Of a stretch of 12,866 nt of DNA, positions 1-7,113 are shown one piece after another. The DNA is from Rikenellaceae bacterium. Lineage in GTDB: Bacteria > Bacteroidota > Bacteroidia > Bacteroidales > UBA932. The DNA lies in contig CAAFYX010000086.1 in the NCBI GenBank assembly GCA_900767375.1, positions 1 through 12,866 of the forward strand, read 5' to 3'. A program made the position numbers and the translations under genes. The first letter of the stretch is position 1, and each line of letters starts with the position of its first letter. The notes beneath the pieces were generated by a model. The model did not search any database. It was not told the origin of the DNA and was given only the letters and a program-made list of their open reading frames with translations.

Positions 1-268
1 AGTCGGGAGAATAAGTCAGGTTCACCGCTCCTTCCGGATAAAGGGGGAACTCGGAATAGAGCTCGGGGGCATCGACCCCTTCATGGACCTTGAACTTCGG
101 GGCGGAGACGGTGAAGCCCTCATCGTCGGTGAAAGACCCGTCGAAGGTAAAAGCGGCTTCGGATGCCGATATCCATTTCCAGTTGCGAGGCACGTCATTG
201 AATTCCTGTGCGCACAAACAGTTCGCTGCCCCCAGAAGGAGAGCAAGCATCAAAAAAGCTCTTCTCAT
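1..268 (-). CDS. Exported protein, N-terminal part only; possible S9/DPP IV-type peptidase
   Basis: Only the first 89 codons are in the window; the gene continues past the left edge. The start is the ATG at 268-266, which overlaps the TGA stop of the upstream helicase gene as ATGA, so the two are probably translationally coupled. Residues 1-20 form a signal peptide (two Arg, then a Leu/Ala-rich core, ending L-C-A before Q21), fitting signal peptidase I cleavage. The Cys at 17 and 19 do not form a proper lipobox. The mature start contains N-W-K-W-I-S, then F-T-F-D-G-S-F, and ends with G-A-V-N-L-T-Y-S-P-D. The last motif resembles the blade sequence of the DPP IV N-terminal beta-propeller found in Bacteroidetes S9 peptidases, which would place the protein in the periplasm. 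That family call is a memory-based guess on a short fragment. The catalytic Ser, Asp and His would lie outside the window. The coding frame itself is well supported by the signal peptide and the overlap. Confidence 0.7.
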   Translation of the reverse strand, partial: MRRAFLMLALLLGAANCLCAQEFNDVPRNWKWISASEAAFTFDGSFTDDEGFTVSAPKFKVHEGVDAPELYSEFPLYPEGAVNLTYSPD

Positions 269-1698
269 ATAAAAAACCTGTCTTTGAAATTCACAAGATA
301 TACTTTCTCCATTCCGCGCGTGATAGCGGTATAGAGCCATTTAAGATCGTCCAGAGTCTGTTCGTCCTGCCAGAACGGATTGTCGATGAACACGCAGCGC
401 CACTGGCCTCCCTGCGACTTGTGGCAGGTGATGGCATCAGCGTACTTCAGTTGCAGGGCGTTATAGTACTTGTCCTCACGCACCGCTTCCCAGATTTTCT
501 TCTTGGAGCCCCGGTCGGCATAGTCCGCGCTGACCCCGGCATACAGGGCGTTGGACTGCTCGTAGGTAAGGGAAGCCGACTCCGATTCCAGCGTATCGAG
601 ACATACCTTGGCGGTAATCTCCACCCCGTCATAGTCGGGGAAGGACAGCGTGGCATCGGCGAAATGAAGCCCGTACCTGTCCTCGAAGTGCTTTATCGAC
701 TGCAGGACAGCGATGTCGCCGTTTGCGATGTAGTCCAGTTCCTTGACATCCTCCAGGAACTGGTAGCAGTTCTTCACTATCATCAGCCTGTCACCCTTGA
801 CCAGCCGCTCCTCCTTGAACTGGACCGTCGAGCGCGCGCCGAGGTTGTAGCGTATCGCACGCCTGTTCGAGCGGCACAGGACAATGGTCTCGTCCTCGCC
901 ATACCTTGAATAAGCATCGGACAGCGTCTCTATCAGCTCTCCCCCGCTCACCCGCTGGATGTCATCGAAACCGCGGATATCGAGCTTCAGGTCATCGATG
1001 AACTCATCGCCGTAACCGGAAGCTATCCTCTCGCGCAGCATAGTCGCGTTCCTCAGGATGCCAGAGCCCTCAGCCTGCCTGACAACCGTCGTCAGAGTCG
1101 AGAACATCACCCCGCCGAAGCCCTCCATATAATCCTTTGCCAATGCAGGGCTGCAGTCCAGCCCCACCGGAGGCAGCTGCGCGCTGTCGCCGATCAGAAT
1201 CAAACGGTTGTCGTGCCCGGCGCGCACGAAGCCGATCAGGTCCTCGAGCAGGTTGCCGGTCCCGAACAGCGTCGAAGACTGCTGCTGCGCTGCCTCGATC
1301 CCTATCAATGAGACCTCGTCCACCACGAACAGGGTGTCGTGCGCCTTGTTCGGCGCCAATGAAAACTGCCCGAACCCGTCAGAGCCCACGGACTTCTGAC
1401 GGTAGATGTGCTTATGGATAGTGGATGCGCGTCTGGAAGAGTACGATGAAAGCACCTTTGCAGAACGCCCGGTAGGGGCAAGGAGGATGCATGGGACCTT
1501 CATCGACACCAGAGAATTGATGACTGCGGAAATCGCCGTGGTCTTGCCCGTGCCGGCATATCCGTTGACCACCATGATATCGGCGTCATCCGAAGTTATG
1601 AACGACGAAATGTCCTTGAGGAGAGCATCCTGACATGGAGTAGGCTCGAAATCAAGGCGCTTTATGAAGTCATCGTATAGGAATCCCGCTCTGTCCAT
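265..1698 (-). CDS. RecD-like superfamily 1 DNA helicase (AAA ATPase)
   Basis: A 477-residue cytoplasmic ATP-dependent 5'-3' type helicase of the RecD/TraA-like group. Visible motifs in order: a Q-rich entry (T20-P-C-Q), Walker A G-Y-A-G-T-G-K-T at 46-53, motif Ia L-L-A-P-T-G-R-S-A at 72-80, Walker B L-F-V-V-D-E at 123-128, motif III L-I-G-D-S-A-Q-L-P-P-V-G at 168-179, an Arg-bearing T-T-V-V-R-Q at 203-208, motif V-like A-I-T-C-H-K-S-Q-G at 422-430 and motif VI L-Y-T-A-I-T-R-G at 455-462. All ATPase motifs look intact. It lacks the long N-terminal part of RecD2, as do many short RecD-like proteins in this phylum. I prefer the ATG at 1698, whose A is shared with the trkH stop (TGATG); an in-frame GTG three bases upstream is also possible. 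The downstream gene overlaps by 4 bases. A role in repair or recombination is known for the family. Why it sits in an operon with a K+ channel is not evident. Confidence 0.95.
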   Translation of the reverse strand: MDRAGFLYDDFIKRLDFEPTPCQDALLKDISSFITSDDADIMVVNGYAGTGKTTAISAVINSLVSMKVPCILLAPTGRSAKVLSSYSSRRASTIHKHIYRQKSVGSDGFGQFSLAPNKAHDTLFVVDEVSLIGIEAAQQQSSTLFGTGNLLEDLIGFVRAGHDNRLILIGDSAQLPPVGLDCSPALAKDYMEGFGGVMFSTLTTVVRQAEGSGILRNATMLRERIASGYGDEFIDDLKLDIRGFDDIQRVSGGELIETLSDAYSRYGEDETIVLCRSNRRAIRYNLGARSTVQFKEERLVKGDRLMIVKNCYQFLEDVKELDYIANGDIAVLQSIKHFEDRYGLHFADATLSFPDYDGVEITAKVCLDTLESESASLTYEQSNALYAGVSADYADRGSKKKIWEAVREDKYYNALQLKYADAITCHKSQGGQWRCVFIDNPFWQDEQTLDDLKWLYTAITRGMEKVYLVNFKDRFFI

Positions 1699-3152
1699 CA
1701 CTTCTTCTTTCCCGCGAAAACCATGGCGCAGACTGCGAGGACCGGATAGATCTCGATACGGCCCAGGAACATGTCCATGGAATAGACAAACTTCGCGGCC
1801 GAAGGGATGCCGTTGAAATTGCCCATTGAGCCGAGTTCCTCAACGGCAGGGCCGACGTTGCCCAGGGAGGAGATGGTAGCGGCGAAGGCATTGTGGGAGG
1901 AGACTCCCAGCATCAGGCACAGGACAACGGAAAGAAGGAGGAGCAGGCCGTACAGGGTGATATAGAGAAGCTGCGGGTTGACCTCCTCGTCGCGGAGGAT
2001 GTTCTTGCCCATCTTTATTTCATTGACGGAATTCGGATGAAGGATCTGCTTCACCTGGCGGGCGACGGCCTTGAAGAGGACGAGCACGCGGTCAGCCTTG
2101 ACTCCACCGGTGGTGGAGCCGGCACAGGCGCACATCACTCCCAGGAACATGGAGATGAAACTGGCCTGGATCGGCCAGGAGGCATTGTCCACAGTGGCGA
2201 ATCCGGTGGTCGACGCTATGCTGAGCACGCTGAAGGTTCCGTCCCAGAGAGCCCTGCCGAACGAAGGGCAGATGCCGTTGAGCTTGAGGGTGATGCCCAG
2301 ACCGACGGCGAAGACCAGGACCGCAGCGGTGTAGAACTTCAGGACAGGGTTGTTAAGCGGACGGAGGGAGCGCTTGGCGAAAGTCATGAAGACAAGTCCG
2401 AAATGGAGGGAGCCCACATACATGAACAGCATGGTGAGGCCCTCGATCAGGCGCGAGTCATAAGCACCGATCGAGCGGTTCCTGGTGCTGAAGCCACCCG
2501 TGGCGCAAACGCTCATGGCGTGGTTGATAGCATCAAAAGGAGTCATGCCGGCTATCCAGTATGAGAAGAAGGCGATGACGCAGATGGCCAGGTAGACCAC
2601 TGCGAAGATATAGACGGTTTTGTTGGCTCTGACCTTGTAGGCGTCCTTCGAAAGGGATGAGAGTTCCATGCTGGTGAGCCTCATCCTGATCGGGCTTGCG
2701 GAAGGGATGATCAGAAGGAGGAACACGACTACTCCCAAGCCACCGATGAAGTGGGTGGAACTCCTCCAGAAAAGGAGGGATCTCGGCAGGGCCTCGATGT
2801 CCTCAAGGATTGTCGACCCTGTGGTGGTGAAGCCGGAGACACTCTCGAACCAGGCGTTCATGACCGTGAACGGGCCTCCCCACAGTGCGTAAGGAAGCAT
2901 GCCGAAAATGAACGAAAGGAGCCAGGAGAGGACGATGATGCAATATCCGTCCTTAAGCGATATGCTGGATGTCTTCCTAACGAAGATGAACGGGAAGATG
3001 CCCACGATGAACGTGATCGTGAAAGAAATCAGAAGGGCGGCAAGGGCGCTGTCGTTGCCGTTGAAGACCGACACGAGGATGGACAGGAACATGAAGAGCG
3101 CACTTACCAGAAGCGCGTATCCGACATTCCTTGTTATGGCCTTGAAATTCAT
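1698..3152 (-). CDS. trkH: TrkH-family potassium uptake channel subunit
   Basis: A 484-residue inner-membrane K+ (or Na+/K+) uptake protein of the TrkH/KtrB superfamily. It shows the four-fold M1-P-M2 repeat. The four selectivity-filter P-loops are S-G-F-T-T-T-G-S at 106-113, C-A-T-G-G-F-S at 216-222, A-S-T-T-G-F-A at 313-319 and S-S-L-G-N-V-G at 428-434, each with the central filter Gly. The gating-loop region around C-A-G-S-T-T-G-G-V-K (343-352) and the conserved Arg following it are present. Length is normal for TrkH. The ATG start lies 4 bases after the stop of the HAMP-like membrane protein gene, and the TGA stop shares one base with the next ATG, so it is the second gene of a tight operon. 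TrkH channels are normally gated by a cytoplasmic TrkA (RCK domain) protein, often encoded nearby. None is visible here, so it is either encoded elsewhere or replaced. Confidence 0.97.
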   Translation of the reverse strand: MNFKAITRNVGYALLVSALFMFLSILVSVFNGNDSALAALLISFTITFIVGIFPFIFVRKTSSISLKDGYCIIVLSWLLSFIFGMLPYALWGGPFTVMNAWFESVSGFTTTGSTILEDIEALPRSLLFWRSSTHFIGGLGVVVFLLLIIPSASPIRMRLTSMELSSLSKDAYKVRANKTVYIFAVVYLAICVIAFFSYWIAGMTPFDAINHAMSVCATGGFSTRNRSIGAYDSRLIEGLTMLFMYVGSLHFGLVFMTFAKRSLRPLNNPVLKFYTAAVLVFAVGLGITLKLNGICPSFGRALWDGTFSVLSIASTTGFATVDNASWPIQASFISMFLGVMCACAGSTTGGVKADRVLVLFKAVARQVKQILHPNSVNEIKMGKNILRDEEVNPQLLYITLYGLLLLLSVVLCLMLGVSSHNAFAATISSLGNVGPAVEELGSMGNFNGIPSAAKFVYSMDMFLGRIEIYPVLAVCAMVFAGKKK

Positions 3153-3156
3153 ACGA

Positions 3157-3987
3157 TCAGTCCTTTGTACCCTGTCTGAGCGCTGACAGGCGCTTGCGAA
3201 GCTGCTGGTTCTCCCCTGTCAGCTCGGATATGCCGGAATTCAGCTCGGAGAGCTGGTCGTCACCGTCGAAGGTGAAATTGTATTTGCGGTTGTAAGACCG
3301 GTATCCGTTCAGATGGTCCAGCATACCATATATAGGATGGATATAATATGCCAGGATGAAGAACAGAAGCATCAGCACCAGGAGAAGACCGACACCGATG
3401 GACACCATGACAGGGATGATGCTCCTGTAGAAACCGCGCTCGAAGGTCTCGGAATTCTTCTTGAGGTCATTGTACATCCCGGCGCTGAGAGCGTCAATGT
3501 CGCTGCGGAGGCGGTTGTACTTAGGCTGGAGACGCTCGAAATACCAGGTGCGCGAATCGATGAAATCGGACTTGAGGACATCCTCGAGCTCCAGCGTGGT
3601 CAGCATGTATCCGGCATATGAATATACCACGGAATCCGCCAAAGGCAGAAGGCTGACGGAGGTCAATGTCTTCTTCAGGCTGTCGCAATGCTCCATGAAC
3701 TCCTGCTGGTTGAAATCCGGGAGGATGGCGGAGTCGTCACCTATGACCGACAGGATCTCAAGGTTATAGGAGTTGCTGACCTCGGAGAGACGCTGGGCCA
3801 CGTTTATGGAGTTGATGTTGTCGGCGATGAGCCCGGTGACATACGAGCTCATCCTTGAATACTCAAAACCGGAAATGATACCGGAAATCAAGAGAATGGC
3901 AGCAATTGCACACATACTGAGGGTCAGTTTGGCCTTCAGGGACAGTTTCCATGATGAAACCGCATTCTTGATTCTTCCAAGCAACAT
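3157..3987 (-). CDS. Two-TM membrane protein with periplasmic helical domain and HAMP-like end, no output domain
   Basis: A 276-residue protein with the layout of a chemoreceptor or histidine-kinase sensor module. It has a short basic N-terminus, TM1 at about 21-40, a helical periplasmic region of roughly 150 residues (41-188, of the size of a four-helix-bundle sensor domain), TM2 at about 189-214, then a HAMP-like stretch. The HAMP features are H-P-I-Y just after TM2 and D-G-D-D-Q-L-S-E-L-N-S-G-I near 241-253, resembling the second HAMP helix with its D-E-x-G-x-L type start. The last 25 residues are charged and coiled-coil-like (E-N-Q-Q-L-R-K-R-L). No kinase, cyclase, GGDEF or methyl-accepting domain follows. 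It is the promoter-proximal gene, ends 4 bases before trkH, and has a TAnnTTTG element 21 bases upstream of its ATG. I do not recognise a named family. By position, a role as sensor or modulator of TrkH is plausible but inferred. Confidence 0.85.
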   Translation of the reverse strand: MLLGRIKNAVSSWKLSLKAKLTLSMCAIAAILLISGIISGFEYSRMSSYVTGLIADNINSINVAQRLSEVSNSYNLEILSVIGDDSAILPDFNQQEFMEHCDSLKKTLTSVSLLPLADSVVYSYAGYMLTTLELEDVLKSDFIDSRTWYFERLQPKYNRLRSDIDALSAGMYNDLKKNSETFERGFYRSIIPVMVSIGVGLLLVLMLLFFILAYYIHPIYGMLDHLNGYRSYNRKYNFTFDGDDQLSELNSGISELTGENQQLRKRLSALRQGTKD

Positions 3988-4007
3988 GATTCAAGTGCTT
4001 AACTGAC

Positions 4008-4098
4008 GCAAATATAAGAATAATTCTGGATTTACGAGTGTCCTGCTTCCACGCAAAGATTTTAAAAATTTTGTTAAGTTTTTTAAGATTATATTTGC
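4008..4098. repeat. 10-bp inverted repeat in the divergent control region
   Basis: GCAAATATAA at 4008-4017 and TTATATTTGC at 4089-4098 are perfect reverse complements, 71 bp apart in the 161-bp AT-rich gap between two divergent genes. Each arm contains a TATATTTG -7-like octamer facing outward, so the symmetry may simply reflect two divergent promoters. It could also be a pair of operator half-regions for the adjacent ROK regulator. Between them the DNA is very A/T-rich (TTTTAAAAATTTTG at 4061-4073), as are many ROK operators. Confidence 0.4.
4009..4016 (-). promoter_or_regulatory. Bacteroidetes -7 element for the HAMP-protein/trkH operon
   Basis: The minus strand reads TATATTTG at 4016-4009, an exact match to the TAnnTTTG -7 consensus of the Bacteroidetes primary sigma factor, with 21 bases between it and the ATG at 3987. 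I find no TTTG or TTG at the usual 19-21 base spacing upstream, so it is either a weaker promoter or one that needs an activator. It also forms the left arm of a 10-bp inverted repeat. Confidence 0.5.
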
Positions 4099-4124
4099 AG
4101 TTGTAAAATTTCTTTATAAATTTG
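4094..4124 (+). promoter_or_regulatory. Promoter of the ROK regulator gene
   Basis: TTTG at 4094-4097, a 19-base spacer, then TAAATTTG at 4117-4124 (TAnnTTTG). Sequence and spacing match the Bacteroidetes -33/-7 promoter consensus. The ATG at 4149 follows after 24 bases, leaving a short A/T-rich leader with no Shine-Dalgarno site, which is normal for the phylum. The -33 TTTG is also the end of an upstream TATATTTG (4090-4097), which could be the -7 of a second, weaker start with TTTG at 4070-4073 (16-base spacer). Confidence 0.7.
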
Positions 4125-4148
4125 CCATCACTAAAACGATTAAATAAC

Positions 4149-5351
4149 ATGAACGAGAACTTTTTTCGTGAAACCGACAGTAAAAACGCTGCGTTAAAAA
4201 GACATATTATTAAACTTTGTATTGATTCAGGAAGCTACAGCATCGCTGATCTCAGTGCAAAGATCAATGCCAGTGTCCCTACTGTAACAAAGCTTATCAA
4301 CGAGCTTATCGACGAGGGCTTCCTCCAGGATCTCGGAAAGCAGGGCACTTCCGGCGGCAGAAGGCCGTCCATATATGGCCTGAGCCCGAAGGCCGGATAT
4401 TTCATCGGAGTCGACATAGCACGCCAGCATTTCCATATCGCCATCTGCGACTTCAAGGGAGAGCTCATCGATTTCGTACAGGATATAGAATTCGTGCTTG
4501 AGGACAACCCTGAGTCATTCAGAGCCCTCTGCCGTATGATACGCAGCGCAGTCACCGGTACCGGAAGAAGCTGGAGCCATGTTCTGGGAGTGGGCGTCAG
4601 CCTCTCCGGACGAGTGAATCCCGAGAAGGGCTACAGCCTGACATATTTCGTCAGCGAGGCGATTCCTCTCAAGGACTTCTTCGAGAAGGAGCTGGACGTA
4701 CCCGTCAGCATCGAAAACGACTCCCGCGCAATGGCCTACGGAGAATATCTCACCTGCGTGAAGAGCGAAAAGAACATGATATTCGTGAACATCAGCTGGG
4801 GACTCGGAATGGGAATGATCCTGGACGGAAGGCTGTACTACGGCAAGTCCGGATTCTCCGGCGAGATCGGCCACTTCCCTATCCTCGACAACGACCTCAT
4901 CTGCCGCTGTGGAAAGAAAGGCTGCCTCGAGACCGGAGCTTCAGGCTCCGCGCTCCACAGGATGATCATAGAAAGGCTAAAGAACGGCCAGACCTCATCC
5001 CTTTCAAAGAAATTCGAGCAGAACGGCGACGTAACCCTGGATGAAATCCTCAAGGCCGTGGAGGAAGAGGATGTCCTGGCCATAGACGGAATCGGAGACA
5101 TCGGCGACGCGCTCGGTAGAGGTATCGCAGGTATCATAAACATATTCAACCCTGGTCTTGTAATAGTGGGGGGACGACTGATAGTCGGAGGAGATTATCT
5201 GATGTACCCTATCAAGACTGCTGTAAACAAACTATCCCTAAATCGTGTCAGTTCGGACACGACCATCCAGTTCTCCAAACTAGGCAGAAAGGCAGCCTCG
5301 ATTGGAGACTGCCTTCTGTCAAGGAGCAAACTTCTTGGTCTGCCCCTGTAG
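4149..5351 (+). CDS. ROK-family transcriptional regulator (NagC/XylR type)
   Basis: A 400-residue protein with an N-terminal winged helix-turn-helix (about 16-78, with the recognition region S-V-P-T-V-T-K-L-I-N-E-L at 42-53 and the wing G-G-R-R-P at 69-73) joined to a ROK sugar-kinase-like domain (about 84-400). The ROK zinc site is intact: H242, then C252-R-C254-G-K-K-G-C259. The catalytic-loop Asp is kept in I-E-N-D-S-R-A (188-194). The ATP phosphate-1 motif, D-I-G-G-T in kinases, is D-I-A-R-Q-H-F here (89-95), so it is very likely a regulator and not a kinase. Such proteins bind a sugar or sugar phosphate and release operator DNA. The start is the ATG at 4149; an in-frame TTG at 4122 lies within the -7 element and is rejected. 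It stands alone, divergent from the trkH operon, with no sugar catabolism genes in view, so its ligand and targets are unknown. Autoregulation through the AT-rich upstream region is likely. Confidence 0.93.
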   Translation: MNENFFRETDSKNAALKRHIIKLCIDSGSYSIADLSAKINASVPTVTKLINELIDEGFLQDLGKQGTSGGRRPSIYGLSPKAGYFIGVDIARQHFHIAICDFKGELIDFVQDIEFVLEDNPESFRALCRMIRSAVTGTGRSWSHVLGVGVSLSGRVNPEKGYSLTYFVSEAIPLKDFFEKELDVPVSIENDSRAMAYGEYLTCVKSEKNMIFVNISWGLGMGMILDGRLYYGKSGFSGEIGHFPILDNDLICRCGKKGCLETGASGSALHRMIIERLKNGQTSSLSKKFEQNGDVTLDEILKAVEEEDVLAIDGIGDIGDALGRGIAGIINIFNPGLVIVGGRLIVGGDYLMYPIKTAVNKLSLNRVSSDTTIQFSKLGRKAASIGDCLLSRSKLLGLPL

Positions 5352-5363
5352 CAAATAACGTGT

Positions 5364-7049
5364 TTATTGGATTTTAAAAGAATCCTTCAGGGCTGTGGTC
5401 TTATTGAACACAGCCCTGTTTTCATTGCTGTCAGGGTCTTTGAAGAAGTATCCGACTCTCTCGAACTGCACGGCGAGGCCTGACTTGTCCTCGAGGAGGG
5501 CAGGCTCGGCGTAGCCTGTGGTGACGACGAGGGACTCAGGATTCAGGAAATCCTTGTAGTCCTTGTCCTCAGGAACCTGGCTCATGTCGGCGAGGGTGAA
5601 GAGAAGGTCGTAGAGACGGAGTTCCACCTGCTTTGCATAAGCGGCGGACACCCAGTGGATGGTACCCTTCACCGAGCGGTATTCGCCGGCAGGGCCGGAG
5701 GTCGGGTCGTATGAACACTTGAGCTCGATGACCTTTCCGTCGGCATCCTTGATGACCTCGTCACACTTGATGATATATGTGTACTTGAGACGGACTTCAC
5801 CGTCCGGCTTGAGTCTGAAGTATTTCTTCGGAGCATCCTCCATGAAATCGGCGCGGTCGATAAGGAGCTCGCCGGTGAAAGGAACCTTTCTCTTTGCACC
5901 TTCCGGATCCGCAGGATTGAGAGGACAGTCGAACCACTCGACCTTGCCGGCCTCCCAGTTAGTGAGGGTAACCTTGATAGGATCGTCGGAAACCACCATG
6001 TAGCGGTTGGCGCGGGCGTTCAGGTCCTGACGGACGCACCACTCGAGGAGCTGGATGTCCATAAGCTGGTCGCGCTTGGAGACGCCGATCTTGTCGCAGA
6101 ACATCTTGAGTGCCTCAGGGGTGTAGCCGCGGCGGCGTACTCCGCAGAGCGTAGGCATGCGGGGATCGTCCCATCCGGCCACGAGGCCTTTCTGGACGAG
6201 TTCGAGGAGCTTGCGCTTGCTCATGAGGGTATAGGTGAGGTTCAGACGGGCGAACTCGTACTGGTGGCTCGGATAGATGCCGAGGGTCTGGATGAACCAG
6301 TCATAGAGAGGTCTGTGCACGTCGAACTCGAGGGTGCATATGGAATGGGTGATGTTCTCGATGGAATCGCACTGGCCGTGGGTGTAGTCGTACATCGGGT
6401 AGATGCACCACTTGTCACCGGTACGGTGATGATGGGCGTGCTTGATGCGGTAGAGGATAGGGTCACGGAACATCATGTTAGGATGGGCCATGTCGATCTT
6501 TGCGCGGAGCACCTTCTCGCCGTCGGCGTACTTGCCTTCCTTCATCTCACGGAAGAGCTTGAGGTTCTCCTCGACCGAGCGGTTCCTCCAAGGGCTGTCC
6601 TTGCCCGGAGTCTCGACGGTACCGCGGTTCTCGCGCATCTCCTCCTGGGTCTGGTCGTCCACGTAAGCCTGCCCCTTCATGATCATCTGCTCGGCCCACT
6701 CGTAGAGCTGGTCGAAATAATCGGAAGCGTAGCACTCCTTCTCCCACTGGAAACCGAGCCACTTGATATCCTCCTTGATGGCGTCCACATACTCTGTATC
6801 CTCCTTGGTAGGGTTTGTGTCATCGTAGCGGAGGTTGGTCTTTCCGCCATATTTCTGAGCGAGGCCGAAGTTGATGCACAGGCTCTTGGCGTGGCCAAGG
6901 TGCAGGTATCCGTTCGGCTCCGGAGGGAAACGGGTCAGGATGCTCTTGTACTTGCCTTCCGCAAGGTCGGACTCGATGATCTCTTCGAGAAAATTAAGTT
7001 TCTTCGCTTCTTCAGCAGAAGCCTCGATAGGTTTGTTTGCCTCTTCCAT
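5364..7049 (-). CDS. glnS: Glutaminyl-tRNA synthetase (class Ic)
   Basis: A 561-residue cytoplasmic enzyme that charges tRNA-Gln with glutamine using ATP. The class I HIGH motif appears as P-P-E-P-N-G-Y-L-H-L-G-H-A-K-S at 42-56 and the KMSKS motif as L-M-S-K-R-K at 275-280. GlnRS-type sequence is seen in N-P-T-K-E-D-T-E-Y-V (79-88) and in Y-D-Y-T-H-G-Q-C-D-S-I-E (220-231) followed by I-T-H-S-I-C-T-L-E-F. The C-terminal half has the two beta-barrel anticodon-binding domains, ending N-R-A-V-F-N-K-T-T-A-L-K-D-S-F. I chose the ATG at 7049 because the frame upstream (to 7103) is low-complexity, lies over the promoter, and does not resemble GlnRS; the M-E-E-A-N-K start also gives a normal length. 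It converges on the ROK gene with a 12-base gap. Its presence means that at least part of Gln-tRNA is made directly and not through the amidotransferase route. Confidence 0.97.
   Translation of the reverse strand: MEEANKPIEASAEEAKKLNFLEEIIESDLAEGKYKSILTRFPPEPNGYLHLGHAKSLCINFGLAQKYGGKTNLRYDDTNPTKEDTEYVDAIKEDIKWLGFQWEKECYASDYFDQLYEWAEQMIMKGQAYVDDQTQEEMRENRGTVETPGKDSPWRNRSVEENLKLFREMKEGKYADGEKVLRAKIDMAHPNMMFRDPILYRIKHAHHHRTGDKWCIYPMYDYTHGQCDSIENITHSICTLEFDVHRPLYDWFIQTLGIYPSHQYEFARLNLTYTLMSKRKLLELVQKGLVAGWDDPRMPTLCGVRRRGYTPEALKMFCDKIGVSKRDQLMDIQLLEWCVRQDLNARANRYMVVSDDPIKVTLTNWEAGKVEWFDCPLNPADPEGAKRKVPFTGELLIDRADFMEDAPKKYFRLKPDGEVRLKYTYIIKCDEVIKDADGKVIELKCSYDPTSGPAGEYRSVKGTIHWVSAAYAKQVELRLYDLLFTLADMSQVPEDKDYKDFLNPESLVVTTGYAEPALLEDKSGLAVQFERVGYFFKDPDSNENRAVFNKTTALKDSFKIQ
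5388..5422 (+). terminator. Intrinsic terminator of the ROK gene, inside the 3' end of glnS
   Basis: CAGGGCTGTG (5388-5397) and CACAGCCCTG (5409-5418) form a perfect 10-bp, GC-rich stem with an 11-base loop, followed on the plus strand by TTTT. It lies 36 bases after the ROK stop and inside the coding sequence of the convergent glnS, where the two arms encode the R-A-V and T-A-L parts of the C-terminal segment. On the minus strand the stem is followed by TTCTTTT several bases later, so it may work weakly in both directions. Confidence 0.75.
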
Positions 7050-7080
7050 ATTTTGAGTGTAAAAATTCAACAAAATCGAG

Positions 7081-7110
7081 CAAAAATAGCAATAAAGCGG
7101 CAAAAAACAA
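7081..7110 (-). promoter_or_regulatory. Promoter of glnS
   Basis: On the minus strand, TTG at 7110-7108, a 19-base spacer, then TATTTTTG at 7088-7081, an exact TAnnTTTG match. The ATG at 7049 follows after 31 bases. The -33 element begins right after the stop of the upstream receptor gene, so glnS can be transcribed independently. This promoter also argues against translation starting at the upstream in-frame ATG (7103). Confidence 0.65.
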
Positions 7111-7113
7111 TCA

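Noticed and set aside
208..221. Lipoprotein signal in the leftmost gene
   Set aside because: Two Cys lie near the end of the signal peptide, but the residues before them do not form a lipobox; a normal signal peptidase I site (L-C-A) fits better.
208..909. Plus-strand open frame (233 codons) opposite the helicase
   Set aside because: It is antisense to intact helicase motifs, including the Q-G and T-A-I-T-R-G segments; no domain is visible.
1893..2564. Plus-strand open frame (223 codons) opposite trkH
   Set aside because: Its translation is Gly/Asp/His/Glu-rich, typical of the complement of a membrane-protein gene. TrkH on the other strand has all four filter motifs.
7050..7103. Upstream in-frame extension of glnS
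   Set aside because: It would place translation across the glnS -7 element, and the added residues do not resemble the GlnRS N-terminus.
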